A stretch of 64,000 nt of DNA from Marinomonas sp. CT5 (GTDB lineage Bacteria; Pseudomonadota; Gammaproteobacteria; Pseudomonadales; Marinomonadaceae). Below the pieces are notes generated by a model. It searched no databases. It was not told where the DNA came from and saw only the letters and a program-made list of their open reading frames with translations. Below are positions 38,484 through 46,999 of the stretch, piece by piece. Position numbers and translations under genes: made by a program. The DNA lies in the NCBI RefSeq assembly GCF_018336975.1, contig NZ_CP025572.1, positions 2,556,639-2,620,638 on the forward strand. Direction: 5' to 3'. Numbering within the stretch: the first letter of the stretch is position 1; the number at the start of each line of letters is the position of its first letter.

Positions 38484-38966
38484 ATGGGCAAAGTAATAGA
38501 AGCAACACTTCCTCACACTAGTCTCCTCACTGACCGTATTCAGCAGTCAGACTTCGTCGATTGCTATGCTGTTGAATCACAGCTTTCCCCTCGCGAAGCG
38601 GCGAATATTATTGCGGACTTTCCAGACTGGGCGAGTTTCTTGGTTAAAATTCGCAATGCCGTTGTGACCAAATTCGGCCTATTGGAAGATGTACCCGACG
38701 CTTCTGATAAAGTTGGCTTTTTTCCAGTTGAGTCTGAAACCGATCAAGAATTAATCGCTGGATTTAATGATAAACATTTAGACTTTAGAATCTCTGTCAT
38801 ATCTAAAGATGGTCGAGTGTTTTTATCGACATGGGTGCATCCACACAATATTGGCGGCAAAATTTACCTTAACACTATTCTCCCATTTCATATTTTGATC
38901 GTTCGTAATGCATTGGCTAGAGTTCATGCCATGAATCATGAGATAAAAACCGATTCTCTGGGGTAA
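38484..38966 (+). CDS. DUF2867 protein, copy 1
   Basis: 160 residues of the DUF2867 family, of unknown function with a SRPBCC-like fold expected. Shared family features are VKIRNAVVTKFGLL, DKVGFFPV, DKHLDFRISV, TWVHPHN and PFHILIVRNALAR. Nearly identical to the copy at 40540. It starts 63 bp after ynjD. Confidence 0.85.
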   Translation: MGKVIEATLPHTSLLTDRIQQSDFVDCYAVESQLSPREAANIIADFPDWASFLVKIRNAVVTKFGLLEDVPDASDKVGFFPVESETDQELIAGFNDKHLDFRISVISKDGRVFLSTWVHPHNIGGKIYLNTILPFHILIVRNALARVHAMNHEIKTDSLG

Positions 38967-38974
38967 ATACCGCG

Positions 38975-39415
38975 ATGCCAATGAAGTTACATCCTATCCT
39001 GCCAGAAGAATATGACCTCAGGTTTGCTATCATTAAAGACGCTATTTTTGAGCATGTTGATGCTGTCTTTGGCTGGGACGATGATTTTCAGCACCAAAGG
39101 TTGAATGAGGAATACGATCCGACTTGGTTTCATTGGATTTACCACGAAGAGCAAAGAGTCGGTTTATTTTGCTTTAAACCTTATGATGACTCTTACCATG
39201 TGCATTTTTTAGTGATTTTGCCCAATTTTCAAGGTCAAGGGCTAGGCAGAAACACGATGGACTATCTTCATCAACTCGCTCAAGCAGAACAACGAAAGTC
39301 GATCACCTTATCAAGCTTTAGTCGCAATGAAAAAGCCTTAGCTTTTTATAAAAGATTGGGGTACGAAATAACCCATGTCGAGAAAGATTTCTATTCACTG
39401 TCTCGATATTATTAA
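38975..39415 (+). CDS. GNAT-family N-acetyltransferase
   Basis: 146 residues with the acetyl-CoA loop LPNFQGQGLGRNTMDYL and the C-terminal NEKALAFYKRLGYE. The substrate is unknown. It begins 8 bp after the DUF2867 stop. In the second copy of the duplication all but the first 20 codons are deleted, so this is the only working copy. Confidence 0.88.
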   Translation: MPMKLHPILPEEYDLRFAIIKDAIFEHVDAVFGWDDDFQHQRLNEEYDPTWFHWIYHEEQRVGLFCFKPYDDSYHVHFLVILPNFQGQGLGRNTMDYLHQLAQAEQRKSITLSSFSRNEKALAFYKRLGYEITHVEKDFYSLSRYY

Positions 39416-39469
39416 CATCGACTAGATAGTTAGAAGAAAACTAATCAGCCAGTTTACAAGGAGAAAACT

Positions 39470-39568
39470 ATGTCTGAACTCAAAAGTCAAAGACCCAATT
39501 CTACGCTAACCTCCTTGAAATTAATAAATATAACTCAGTTTTCGTTTAAAATTCCGCCAATAGATTAG
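39470..39568 (+). pseudogene. Broken start of a SnoaL-like gene (copy 1)
   Basis: AAGGAG and ATGTCTGAACTCAAAA match the intact gene at 41141, then the sequence changes at 39486. The frame runs 32 codons through unrelated DNA to a TAG. It marks the right edge of duplication copy 1. Confidence 0.8.
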
Positions 39569-39627
39569 CAGCAAGAAATAGATTTATAGGGTAGCGAGTT
39601 GCACTCCCTACAAAATCCCAATTATTT

Positions 39628-40227
39628 CTATAGTGAGTAAATTAACTTTAGAGAATACAGATCTACAGTTAGATCACTTCCAAAATATGTATCACTCGTA
39701 CTAGTGTTAATGTCAAAAGAAGATTTACTATAACTTGTAGATGAGCGATACATATATTGAGCTTCAATAGAGAGATTTTCGAAATGATATCCAACACCTA
39801 TTGGAATTTGAATACCACTTATAGTGTCATTAATACCATTACCAGTAAATGACCAACTATCAGAAAAATAACCAATCCCAGAATAGTAATAAACGGCATT
39901 TTTATCTGTAAAATGACGTCCAATTAAAATATTTACATCGACACCACTAACATTAATATATTCACCACCAAAGCTACATGACGTACCCGAAGGCTGGGTA
40001 CACATGTCATCTTTTATCAAGCGGTATGAGCCTTCAATCAAAACATTGTCGTTAAATACATATCTTGCATCTAATAGCGGGGTATTAATGGAATCTTCGT
40101 AATCTCCAATTGAATAGCTATCTACTGTCTTAAACAGAGAGTACCCAATACCAAACTGAAAATTCGACTGTGCAATTGAGCTTGTTGAGATCAAAACCAT
40201 TGCTGGAAATAAGGCTTTTTTATACAT
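39628..40227 (-). CDS. Small outer-membrane beta-barrel protein
   Basis: 199 residues with a signal peptide (cut after SSIAQ, about residue 20) and alternating hydrophobic strands rich in Tyr, Ser and Gly, as in the OmpA/OmpW-like 8-strand barrel group. One Cys pair (MCTQPSGTSC) sits in a loop. It lies alone, on the opposite strand, in 0.9 kb of AT-rich DNA between the two arms of a segmental duplication, which suggests that it was acquired with that event. Confidence 0.75.
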   Translation of the reverse strand: MYKKALFPAMVLISTSSIAQSNFQFGIGYSLFKTVDSYSIGDYEDSINTPLLDARYVFNDNVLIEGSYRLIKDDMCTQPSGTSCSFGGEYINVSGVDVNILIGRHFTDKNAVYYYSGIGYFSDSWSFTGNGINDTISGIQIPIGVGYHFENLSIEAQYMYRSSTSYSKSSFDINTSTSDTYFGSDLTVDLYSLKLIYSL

Positions 40228-40539
40228 TACACATACATCCTGTAGAAATTTGATAAATTAATAAAAAAATAACATATTTTACTGAAATTACGAATGTTTT
40301 TTTACTGACTTAAATAAATTTCACATAAGAAAAACACTTTAAATTATTACACCTCCAATAAGTCAATTATTGACTGAAATAAAAATGCATCTTCTGCGCT
40401 GCTGGTGACCCATGACCCAGAAGATGCCAAGGCCATGGAAGGGGAATGTTTGACGCTGGAACCTCTGATTAAATAGTGCTTTAGCGTTGCGCAATAAACA
40501 GGCTACACTGTCTGCAATAGTAAAACTGGATGATTCACT

Positions 40540-41022
40540 ATGGGCAAAGTAATAGAAGCAACACTTCCTCACTCTAGCCAGCTCACTGACCGTATTCAGC
40601 AGTCAGACTTCGTCGATTGCTATGCTGTTGAATCACAGCTTTCCCCTCGCCAAGCGGCGAATATTATTGCGGACTTTCCAGACTGGGCGCGTTTCTTGGT
40701 TAAAATTCGCAATGCCGTTGTGACCAAATTCGGCCTATTGGAAGATGTACCCGACGCTTCTGATAAAGTTGGCTTTTTTCCAGTTGAGTCTGAAACCGAT
40801 CAAGAATTAATCGCTGGATTTAATGATAAACATTTAGACTTTAGAATCTCGGTCATATCTAAAGATGGTCGAGTATTTTTATCGACATGGGTGCATCCAC
40901 ACAATATTGGCGGCAGAATTTACCTTAACACCATTCTCCCCTTTCACATTTTGATCGTTCGTAATGCATTGGCTCGAGTTCATGCCGTGAATAATGAGAT
41001 AAAAACCGATCCTCTAGGGTAA
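40540..41022 (+). CDS. DUF2867 protein, copy 2
   Basis: 160 residues, differing from the copy at 38484 at only a few positions (for example HSSQLTD against HTSLLTD). It retains a full frame and the same upstream region, so both copies may be expressed. Confidence 0.83.
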   Translation: MGKVIEATLPHSSQLTDRIQQSDFVDCYAVESQLSPRQAANIIADFPDWARFLVKIRNAVVTKFGLLEDVPDASDKVGFFPVESETDQELIAGFNDKHLDFRISVISKDGRVFLSTWVHPHNIGGRIYLNTILPFHILIVRNALARVHAVNNEIKTDPLG

Positions 41023-41030
41023 ATACCGCG

Positions 41031-41096
41031 ATGCCAATGACGTTACATCCTATCCTGCCAGAAGAATATGACCTCAGGTTTGCTATCATCGACTAG
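41031..41096 (+). pseudogene. GNAT gene remnant (copy 2)
   Basis: Codes for MPMTLHPILPEEYDLRFAII and one more residue, then TAG. The first 20 codons match the GNAT gene at 38975; the rest was lost in the 385-bp deletion. Confidence 0.9.
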
Positions 41097-41140
41097 AGAG
41101 TTAAAAGAAAACTAATCAGCCAGTTTACAAGGAGAAAACT

Positions 41141-41491
41141 ATGTCTGAACTCAAAAATGAACAGGCCATCGCGGAAAAATTCCTTAAAGAAATGTTGGAA
41201 GCCGATGACACAGGAAACTATGAGTTATTTGTTAAGCATTACGAAGAGAAGGATTTAGTCGGCTTTTCACCAGAACGTTTTGAGCAAGATATCAAACATA
41301 TGCAAGCTAGCAACGGTAGGAACTTAGGTTACGAGTATTTTGGCTCTTTAAAAGGATATCGAGACGATAATCATGACGGTTGCTTTCGCTTTGTCTGGAA
41401 AGGTATTTACGAAAAACGCGAAGCACTTATCACCATTGGTATCCACCATAAAAACGGTACTTGGTATATTAACGAATCCAGAGTTCACTAA
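41141..41491 (+). CDS. SnoaL/NTF2-like small protein
   Basis: 116 residues: N-terminal helices (AIAEKFLKEMLEADDTGNYE) then a curved sheet ending in GIHHKNGTWYINESRVH, the pattern of SnoaL/NTF2-like cone folds. No catalytic residues can be named and the function is unknown. AAGGAG precedes the ATG. Confidence 0.65.
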   Translation: MSELKNEQAIAEKFLKEMLEADDTGNYELFVKHYEEKDLVGFSPERFEQDIKHMQASNGRNLGYEYFGSLKGYRDDNHDGCFRFVWKGIYEKREALITIGIHHKNGTWYINESRVH

Positions 41492-41534
41492 TAGGCACCA
41501 AGGAAGATCACAGCACCCATATAGGACGATGTTT

Positions 41535-41948
41535 ATGAAGTACATCCTTTTGCTTGCCGCTATTTTCTCGCTTTCGGTATCGGCCTCTGAGCCAACGTTA
41601 GACTGCGAGAATGCCATTACCACCTTGGATATTAATCAATGCTCCGCCATCAAACTGAAGGCGGCCAATACCGAAATGCTAACGTACCTAGAAAAAAGCT
41701 ACCAACATCACGATGATGATCCAACGCTCATAAAAGCGATCAAAGTCGCCCAGAAAGATTGGCAAAACTACATGGAGTCCCATTGTGATTCGGTCTACAC
41801 CCAGTGGCGAGATGGCACTATCCGCGGTGTGATGGCGATTTCCTGTAAAACCAAACTCACAAAACAAAGAACGCATGAGATCTGGCAAAACTTTTTAACT
41901 TATATGGACAGCACGCCACCCGTCTTGCCTGAGCCAAAAGATGAATAA
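41535..41948 (+). CDS. LprI/DUF1311-family periplasmic protein
   Basis: 137 residues with a signal peptide (LLLAAIFSLSVSASE). Cys residues near DCENAITTLDINQCSA and the tryptophan region QKDWQNYMESHCDS match the DUF1311/LprI lysozyme-inhibitor-like family. The ATG at 41535 fits AGGA 8 nt upstream better than the ATG two codons earlier. The stop overlaps the next gene by 8 bp. Confidence 0.82.
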   Translation: MKYILLLAAIFSLSVSASEPTLDCENAITTLDINQCSAIKLKAANTEMLTYLEKSYQHHDDDPTLIKAIKVAQKDWQNYMESHCDSVYTQWRDGTIRGVMAISCKTKLTKQRTHEIWQNFLTYMDSTPPVLPEPKDE

Positions 41949-42477
41949 AATCATTCAGCTGATTGAAAAAGATCAAGTTCGCATAACAGCACTAGAATGC
42001 GTCAATTCTCTAAGATTACCTCAGTGCTATATCGCGGCAGGATTTGTTAGAAATCTGGTCTGGGATTCTTTACACAATAAACAGATACCAACTGCATTAA
42101 ACGATGTGGACGTAATCTACTATGACGCTAACGAAAGCAACGAGAATGCCTATCTAAAGTATGAATCACAGTTATCATCTCTAATGCCCGATCTGAATTG
42201 GCAAGTTCGTAATCAAGCAAAAATGCACTTGAGAAACGGTGATGACCCTTATTTAAACTTGATCGATGCAATGAGCTACTGGCCTGAAAAAGAAACTGCG
42301 GTAGCGATTCGTAAACTCGATAATCACGACTATGAATGCGTATCAGCCTTCGGTTTTGATACGCTATTTGACTTAAAGGTGAGCCACAACCCTAGGCGCA
42401 CAAAAGCAGTATTTGAGGACCGATTAACATCAAAGCAGTGGCTTGATCGGTGGCCAAAACTCATTATTATTTCTTAG
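41941..42477 (+). CDS. Nucleotidyltransferase family protein (DUF925)
   Basis: 178 residues. AAGFVRNLVWD and NDVDVIYYD are the helix and metal-binding DxD of the DUF925/NTP_transf_6 nucleotidyltransferases; the second half has FGFDTLFDLKVSHN. The substrate is unknown. Starts inside the end of the preceding gene. Confidence 0.85.
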   Translation: MNKIIQLIEKDQVRITALECVNSLRLPQCYIAAGFVRNLVWDSLHNKQIPTALNDVDVIYYDANESNENAYLKYESQLSSLMPDLNWQVRNQAKMHLRNGDDPYLNLIDAMSYWPEKETAVAIRKLDNHDYECVSAFGFDTLFDLKVSHNPRRTKAVFEDRLTSKQWLDRWPKLIIIS

Positions 42478-42639
42478 CATATCTCCTCCGCCACGCAAAT
42501 CATGTCCCCCCTCTTACTCACAAGCAAATTTGTTAGTATTGTTGGCTTTTTTTGTTCTAGTTTTCCTAAAAAAAGCCATTAGCATACAAAAACGACTTAC
42601 CCAGTCGGTTTACTAATAAATACAAGAAAGGAACTCAGG

Positions 42640-43125
42640 ATGAGCTTAATTTTTCGCATAATCATGCTATTGATCGCCTCAAAATTCAAACCACGATTAC
42701 CCATTATGTATCCTAAAAACACCCTGACATTACGAGTACTCCCTAACGATTTAGACATCAATTTACACATGAATAATGGTCGCTATTTGACCATCTGTGA
42801 TTTATCGAGAATTGATATGTTTATTCGTACTGGCTTGGCGAGAACCATGCAAAAAGAAGGTTGGTTTCCTGTTATTGCCGAGCACACAATGAAATACAAA
42901 CGCTCTCTAAAACCATTCCAAAAATACCGAGTCACAATGGAAATCACAGGATGGGACGATAAGCGATTCTTCATGGTACATACTTTTTGCGTGGGTGATA
43001 GAGTCATGGCAGAAGGCACTTCCCAAGGCTGTATCATTAGTAAAACTGGAACCATTCCCCCTGATGACGTTATAAAAACAGTAACCGATAGACTCAAAGT
43101 CAAACAACACCGACACAATAACTGA
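42640..43125 (+). CDS. Hotdog-fold thioesterase, THEM6/4HBT type
   Basis: 161 residues. An N-terminal hydrophobic helix is followed by the hotdog core with DLDINLHMNNGRYL and HTMKYKRSLKPF. Likely hydrolyses acyl-CoA at the membrane. AAAGGAA precedes the ATG. Confidence 0.83.
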   Translation: MSLIFRIIMLLIASKFKPRLPIMYPKNTLTLRVLPNDLDINLHMNNGRYLTICDLSRIDMFIRTGLARTMQKEGWFPVIAEHTMKYKRSLKPFQKYRVTMEITGWDDKRFFMVHTFCVGDRVMAEGTSQGCIISKTGTIPPDDVIKTVTDRLKVKQHRHNN

Positions 43126-43281
43126 TGCCATCTAAACAAAGCTTTTAGTATTTTGAGACTGTTCAAGTTTTAAACTTTTTTTCACATTCCTTAGCTATTG
43201 ACCACATAATTCATGTGGTATTTTAGTGGCGTGTGAAAACAACGAGTTACTCATCTACTACTTGTTTTGATAAGGATAATC

Positions 43282-43977
43282 ATGAAGACGTTACAACAAA
43301 TTGGAGACAATATTTGGATCCATGATGGTGCCACTGTTTCTTGGTACACCATGCCCTACACCACTAGAATGACCGTTATTCGCTTAAATTCTGGGGAGAT
43401 ATGGATTCATTCACCAGCAAAAATCAGTGATGAGCTCATCAAGGATGTGAACGAACTGGGCAAGGTATCTTACCTTGTCTCTCCGAATAAAATTCATCAT
43501 CTGTTTATGCAAGAATGGATGACACAATACCCTGAAGCGAAATCCTACGCACCGCCAGGGTTAGAAGAAAAGCGTCCAGACTTAGACTTTGATAGCGCCT
43601 TGCAAAATTCACCTGAATTGGCGTGGCAAGAAGAAATAGACCAATTGATTTTTAAAGGCAGCAAGGTCATGGAGGAAGTGATTTTTTTCCATAAAGAATC
43701 AAAGACATTGATTGTCACTGATCTGATTGAAAACTTTCACCCGAATCACTTCAAAGGCATTAAGAAGTTGCTAGCCCAAATGACTGGCATCGTAAGCCCA
43801 AATGGCAAAATGCCCATCGATTGGCGAATGACTTTTATTGGGCGAAAAGAAGTAGCAAGAGACTGCCTACAAACCATGATCAATTGGCAGCCAGACAGAA
43901 TCATTCTTGCTCATGGAGAATGGATTCAGAAAAACGCCGTCAGTTTTTTAAAAAAATCCTTTCACTGGTTACAGTAA
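43282..43977 (+). CDS. DUF4336 protein (metallo-beta-lactamase-like fold)
   Basis: 231 residues of the DUF4336 family: IWIHSPAKI near the start, LVSPNKIHH as the putative metal-site loop, LIVTDLIENF and LAHGEWI near the end. Relation to the metallo-beta-lactamase fold is known for the family; the activity is not. AAGGATAATC precedes the chosen ATG at 43282. Confidence 0.78.
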   Translation: MKTLQQIGDNIWIHDGATVSWYTMPYTTRMTVIRLNSGEIWIHSPAKISDELIKDVNELGKVSYLVSPNKIHHLFMQEWMTQYPEAKSYAPPGLEEKRPDLDFDSALQNSPELAWQEEIDQLIFKGSKVMEEVIFFHKESKTLIVTDLIENFHPNHFKGIKKLLAQMTGIVSPNGKMPIDWRMTFIGRKEVARDCLQTMINWQPDRIILAHGEWIQKNAVSFLKKSFHWLQ

Positions 43978-43986
43978 ACCTCATTA

Positions 43987-44018
43987 TTTTGGCGCTATAT
44001 TTTTATATGGCGCCAAAA
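43987..44018. terminator. Terminator after the DUF4336 gene
   Basis: TTTTGGCGC (43987-43995) pairs with GCGCCAAAA (44010-44018) around a TATA-rich loop. Confidence 0.65.
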
Positions 44019-44500
44019 CATTTTTAGCCAATCTATTTATCCAGCCATAAAATACATTCACACTAATATTTTTAAATTAAAAATACCTCATTAACAATAA
44101 TTAACTTTGAGAACAAATAAATAACCACAAACACCATTAGACCTCTAAATTTAAATAGTAAAAAACTTATATAACTAATCATTAGAGATAAACAGAACCA
44201 ATTTTCAATAAAACGCTTAATTTTAGGGCGTTTACGCGCATTTTTGGCGCACAAAAAGACACTAACACTCTTGGCAGAAATGTGAATTTTTAATATTTTT
44301 TTAACTTTTTACTTATTGCTCTATGTGTTTGTTTTGAGCGTTTTTTTTGACTTTATTTGGTTTAAATTTATTAAAAAATGGATAAAACGTTAACATTATT
44401 TTAATTCCCACCACTTGCAACCCTGTCATTATTTAATTACTACTGTAGTAAGCCATTTAAATCGCAGGCGATTTATTCCAATATATTTCAGGGAGGTATT
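44019..44500. promoter_or_regulatory. AT-rich upstream region of the ectoine operon with a palindrome
   Basis: About 480 bp with no supported gene. TACTACTGTAGTA at 44438-44450 is a perfect 13-bp palindrome, 50-62 bp before the first ectoine gene, and is a candidate repressor site. AGGGAGG at about 44490 is the ribosome site of that gene. A leftward 60-codon ORF at 44072-44254 is AT-rich and unconvincing. Confidence 0.45.
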
Positions 44501-45685
44501 ATGCAGAGTTTATGGCAAGACAATATTATCTTTGCTGAAAACTTGCGTAAGCAATTGCATGCTCATCCCGAGCTAAGCTGGCAAGAAAGAAATACGGCTC
44601 AACTCGTGCGTAGCCAACTGGATGCGATGGATATCCCATGGCGTGCTTGTGCCGATACTGGCACGATCGCGTGGTTAAACAAAGAGGCTAAAGGCACAGC
44701 AATCGCTTTACGCGGTGACATGGATGCCCTACCCATTGACGAGCAAACAGGGAAAGAGTGGCAATCCGTCAACCAAGGCTGTATGCACGCTTGCGGCCAC
44801 GATGGCCACACCGCCACCTTGCTCGCAACAGCACGATGGTTAAAGCAATTTGAAGCGGACCTTCCTCAACCCGTGGTATTGATTTTCCAGCCTGCGGAAG
44901 AAGGATTTCATGGTGCCCGTGAAATGATCAAGGATGGGGCATTAGATAACGTTGGTGCAATTTATGGTTGGCACAACTGGCCAGCTCTCCCCTACGGTAC
45001 TCTGGCCTGCCCAGATGATATTGTCATGTGCGGCAACGGTACTTTTACGATCGAATTTACAGGTCGCGGTGGTCACGCTAGCCAGCCGGAATTGTGCGCA
45101 GATCCCATTCTTGCGGCCAGCGCCGTGAATCTGGCGTTACAACAGATCGTCAGTCGACGCATTGCCCCACAAGCCACTGCCGTCATCAGTGTCACACAAA
45201 TACACGGCGGAACGGCACCCACCGTGATTCCAGAAACCGCGACGTTAAGCGGCAGCATTCGTGTACCTGATGAGTCAACACGTCAAAACATTAATCAGCA
45301 CATTACCGAAGTAGCGACGCAAACGGCCGCCGCGTATGGCGTGGAATGCGTTGTAGAACATGATATGCGTTATCAAGCCACCATCAATCATAAAGACCAA
45401 GCTGCCCATGCACGCCATGTTTGGCAATCACTTTATGGCGATCAGGCTCTCGAACATGGACAAGCCCTTCCTATCATGGCCTCGGAAGACTTTAGCTACT
45501 ATCTCCAAGCCATTCCCGGCGCTTTTGCTCTGATAGGCAGTGATGACGGCGAGGGGCACAACGTGGCTTGCCACAGTCCACATTACGATTTCAATGACCG
45601 ATTGATTGCCGATGTCTGCCGATGGTTTTGCCAACTTGCTGGCCTTGCCGATCAATCACTACCCAAGCACTCACTACAAGAGTAA
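44501..45685 (+). CDS. doeB2: M20-family N-acetyl-diaminobutyrate deacetylase (DoeB2 type)
   Basis: 394 residues of the M20D amidohydrolases. The metal site motifs are GDMDALPIDE, MHACGHDGHTA (Cys and His ligands) and PAEEGFHGA; a late His lies in HNVACHSPHYDF. In this operon the expected reaction is removal of acetyl from N-acetyl-L-2,4-diaminobutyrate, made by the ectoine hydrolase two genes on. Many ectoine users employ an AstE-like DoeB instead; the M20 form replaces it here. First gene of the operon. Confidence 0.85.
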   Translation: MQSLWQDNIIFAENLRKQLHAHPELSWQERNTAQLVRSQLDAMDIPWRACADTGTIAWLNKEAKGTAIALRGDMDALPIDEQTGKEWQSVNQGCMHACGHDGHTATLLATARWLKQFEADLPQPVVLIFQPAEEGFHGAREMIKDGALDNVGAIYGWHNWPALPYGTLACPDDIVMCGNGTFTIEFTGRGGHASQPELCADPILAASAVNLALQQIVSRRIAPQATAVISVTQIHGGTAPTVIPETATLSGSIRVPDESTRQNINQHITEVATQTAAAYGVECVVEHDMRYQATINHKDQAAHARHVWQSLYGDQALEHGQALPIMASEDFSYYLQAIPGAFALIGSDDGEGHNVACHSPHYDFNDRLIADVCRWFCQLAGLADQSLPKHSLQE

Positions 45686-45739
45686 CAACCCAAAAACACT
45701 AACCAGCAATCTTTACCAATAAGATTGATAGGAGACGTT

Positions 45740-46999
45740 ATGACTATTTTCGAACAACGAGAATCCAACATTCGAGCGTACGCTCGCACGTACCCAACGG
45801 TTTTTGTTACGGCAAAAAACGCTCGTCAGACCGATGAAAGTGGCAAAGAATACATCGACTTCTTCGCTGGCGCTGGGGTACTGAACTTTGGTCACAATAA
45901 CCCAAAAATGAAAGACGCCATGATCGACTACATGCAAAAAGATGGCGTACTCCATAGCTTGGACATGCAAACCCAAGCAAAAGCCCATTTCATGCAAAAA
46001 TTCACCGATGTCATTCTAAAACCGAGAAACATGCCTCATCGCATGCAATTCATGGGACCCACTGGCACTAACGCCGTCGAAGCCGCGATGAAGCTGGCAC
46101 GCAAAGCAACCGGAAGACATAACATTGTTGCCTTTAGCCAAGGCTTCCACGGTATGACGCTGGGCGCACTGGCTGCAACCGCAAACGAATATTTCCGACA
46201 AGCGTCTGGTGTTCCACTACTGCACGTTAGTCACGAATTGTTTGATCAAGAGCACGACCATGCGTCCTCACTAGCGGCATTAGATACCTTGGCAAGCCAA
46301 TACCGTGACCCTTCAAGCGGTATCAAGCCACCTGCCGCCTTCATGGTCGAAACCATCCAAGCAGAAGGTGGCGTCAACGTTGCCAGCAAAGAATGGATGC
46401 AGAAACTAGAGAAAATCGCCAAAGAATTTGGCTCTGTGTTGATCGTCGACGACATTCAAGTGGGCTGCGGCCGCACGGGCTCGTATTTCAGCTTTGATGA
46501 CATGGGCATCCAACCGGACATTATTACCCTAGCCAAAGGTATTGGTGGCGCAGGTACGCCCATGGCAATGAACTTGGTACACCCTGACTTAGACAAGCAC
46601 TGGTCGCCCGGTGAGCACACTGGCACTTTCCGAGGACAAAACTTGTCCTTCGTCGCAGGTGAAGTGGCCTTAGATTACTTTGAAGATGACAAACTCATGT
46701 CTGAAGTCTCAGAAAAAGTAAAAGCCGTACGCGATGCACTGGAACCTTTAGTGAGCGAAAAAAGCGCCAAAGAACTACGCGGTAAAGGCTTGATTCTTGG
46801 CTTAGACATGGGCAGTGGCGAAGTCGCAGCGAAAGTGGTGCAACGCTGTTTCCAAAAAGGTTTGATGTTAGGCGCATGCGGTAGCGGTGGTCGAGTATTG
46901 AAGATCATTCCACCTTTGACTATTCCAGAAGCCGATTTAGCGGAAGGCTTGGATATTCTGAAAAGCGCAGTACGTTTTGTAATGGAGAAAGCAGCATGA
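45740..46999 (+). CDS. doeD: Diaminobutyrate aminotransferase of ectoine catabolism (DoeD type)
   Basis: 419-residue class III PLP aminotransferase. The lysine of TLAKGIGGAG is the PLP Lys, and IVDDIQVGCGRTG holds the PLP-ring Asp. It is close to EctB in style (DFFAGAGVLNFGHN, GPTGTNAVEAA), but ectA and ectC are absent and degradation genes surround it, so catabolic conversion of diaminobutyrate to aspartate semialdehyde is inferred. AGGAGACGTT precedes the ATG at 45740. The stop overlaps the next start (ATGA). Confidence 0.87.
   Translation: MTIFEQRESNIRAYARTYPTVFVTAKNARQTDESGKEYIDFFAGAGVLNFGHNNPKMKDAMIDYMQKDGVLHSLDMQTQAKAHFMQKFTDVILKPRNMPHRMQFMGPTGTNAVEAAMKLARKATGRHNIVAFSQGFHGMTLGALAATANEYFRQASGVPLLHVSHELFDQEHDHASSLAALDTLASQYRDPSSGIKPPAAFMVETIQAEGGVNVASKEWMQKLEKIAKEFGSVLIVDDIQVGCGRTGSYFSFDDMGIQPDIITLAKGIGGAGTPMAMNLVHPDLDKHWSPGEHTGTFRGQNLSFVAGEVALDYFEDDKLMSEVSEKVKAVRDALEPLVSEKSAKELRGKGLILGLDMGSGEVAAKVVQRCFQKGLMLGACGSGGRVLKIIPPLTIPEADLAEGLDILKSAVRFVMEKAA

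Larger units (their letters stand above)
38338..39485 (+). repeat. Segmental duplication, copy 1
   Basis: Aligned base for base (offset 2056) with 40394 onward: end of ynjD, intergenic DNA, DUF2867 gene and start of the GNAT gene, then after a gap the intergenic DNA and first 16 bases of a SnoaL-like gene. Only a few substitutions separate the copies, so the event is recent. Copy 1 keeps the GNAT gene but loses the SnoaL gene. Confidence 0.93.
40394..41157 (+). repeat. Segmental duplication, copy 2 (with internal deletion)
   Basis: Begins CTGCGCTGCTGGTGACCC inside the former ynjD coding sequence and continues through DUF2867. At 41087-41089 (CAT) it jumps to the sequence found at 39416 in copy 1, a deletion of about 385 bp between CAT microhomologies that removed most of the GNAT gene. 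It continues into the intact SnoaL-like gene. Confidence 0.93.

Noticed and set aside
38338..41157. CRISPR or phage defence island
   Set aside because: The repeats are two long gene-bearing arms, not short spaced repeats, and no defence domains occur.
44072..44254. Leftward 60-codon ORF before the ectoine operon
   Set aside because: AT-rich, no ribosome site, composition expected by chance; no family resemblance.
45740..46999. EctB of ectoine biosynthesis
   Set aside because: Sequence style is similar, but ectA and ectC are missing and an ectoine hydrolase gene overlaps it.
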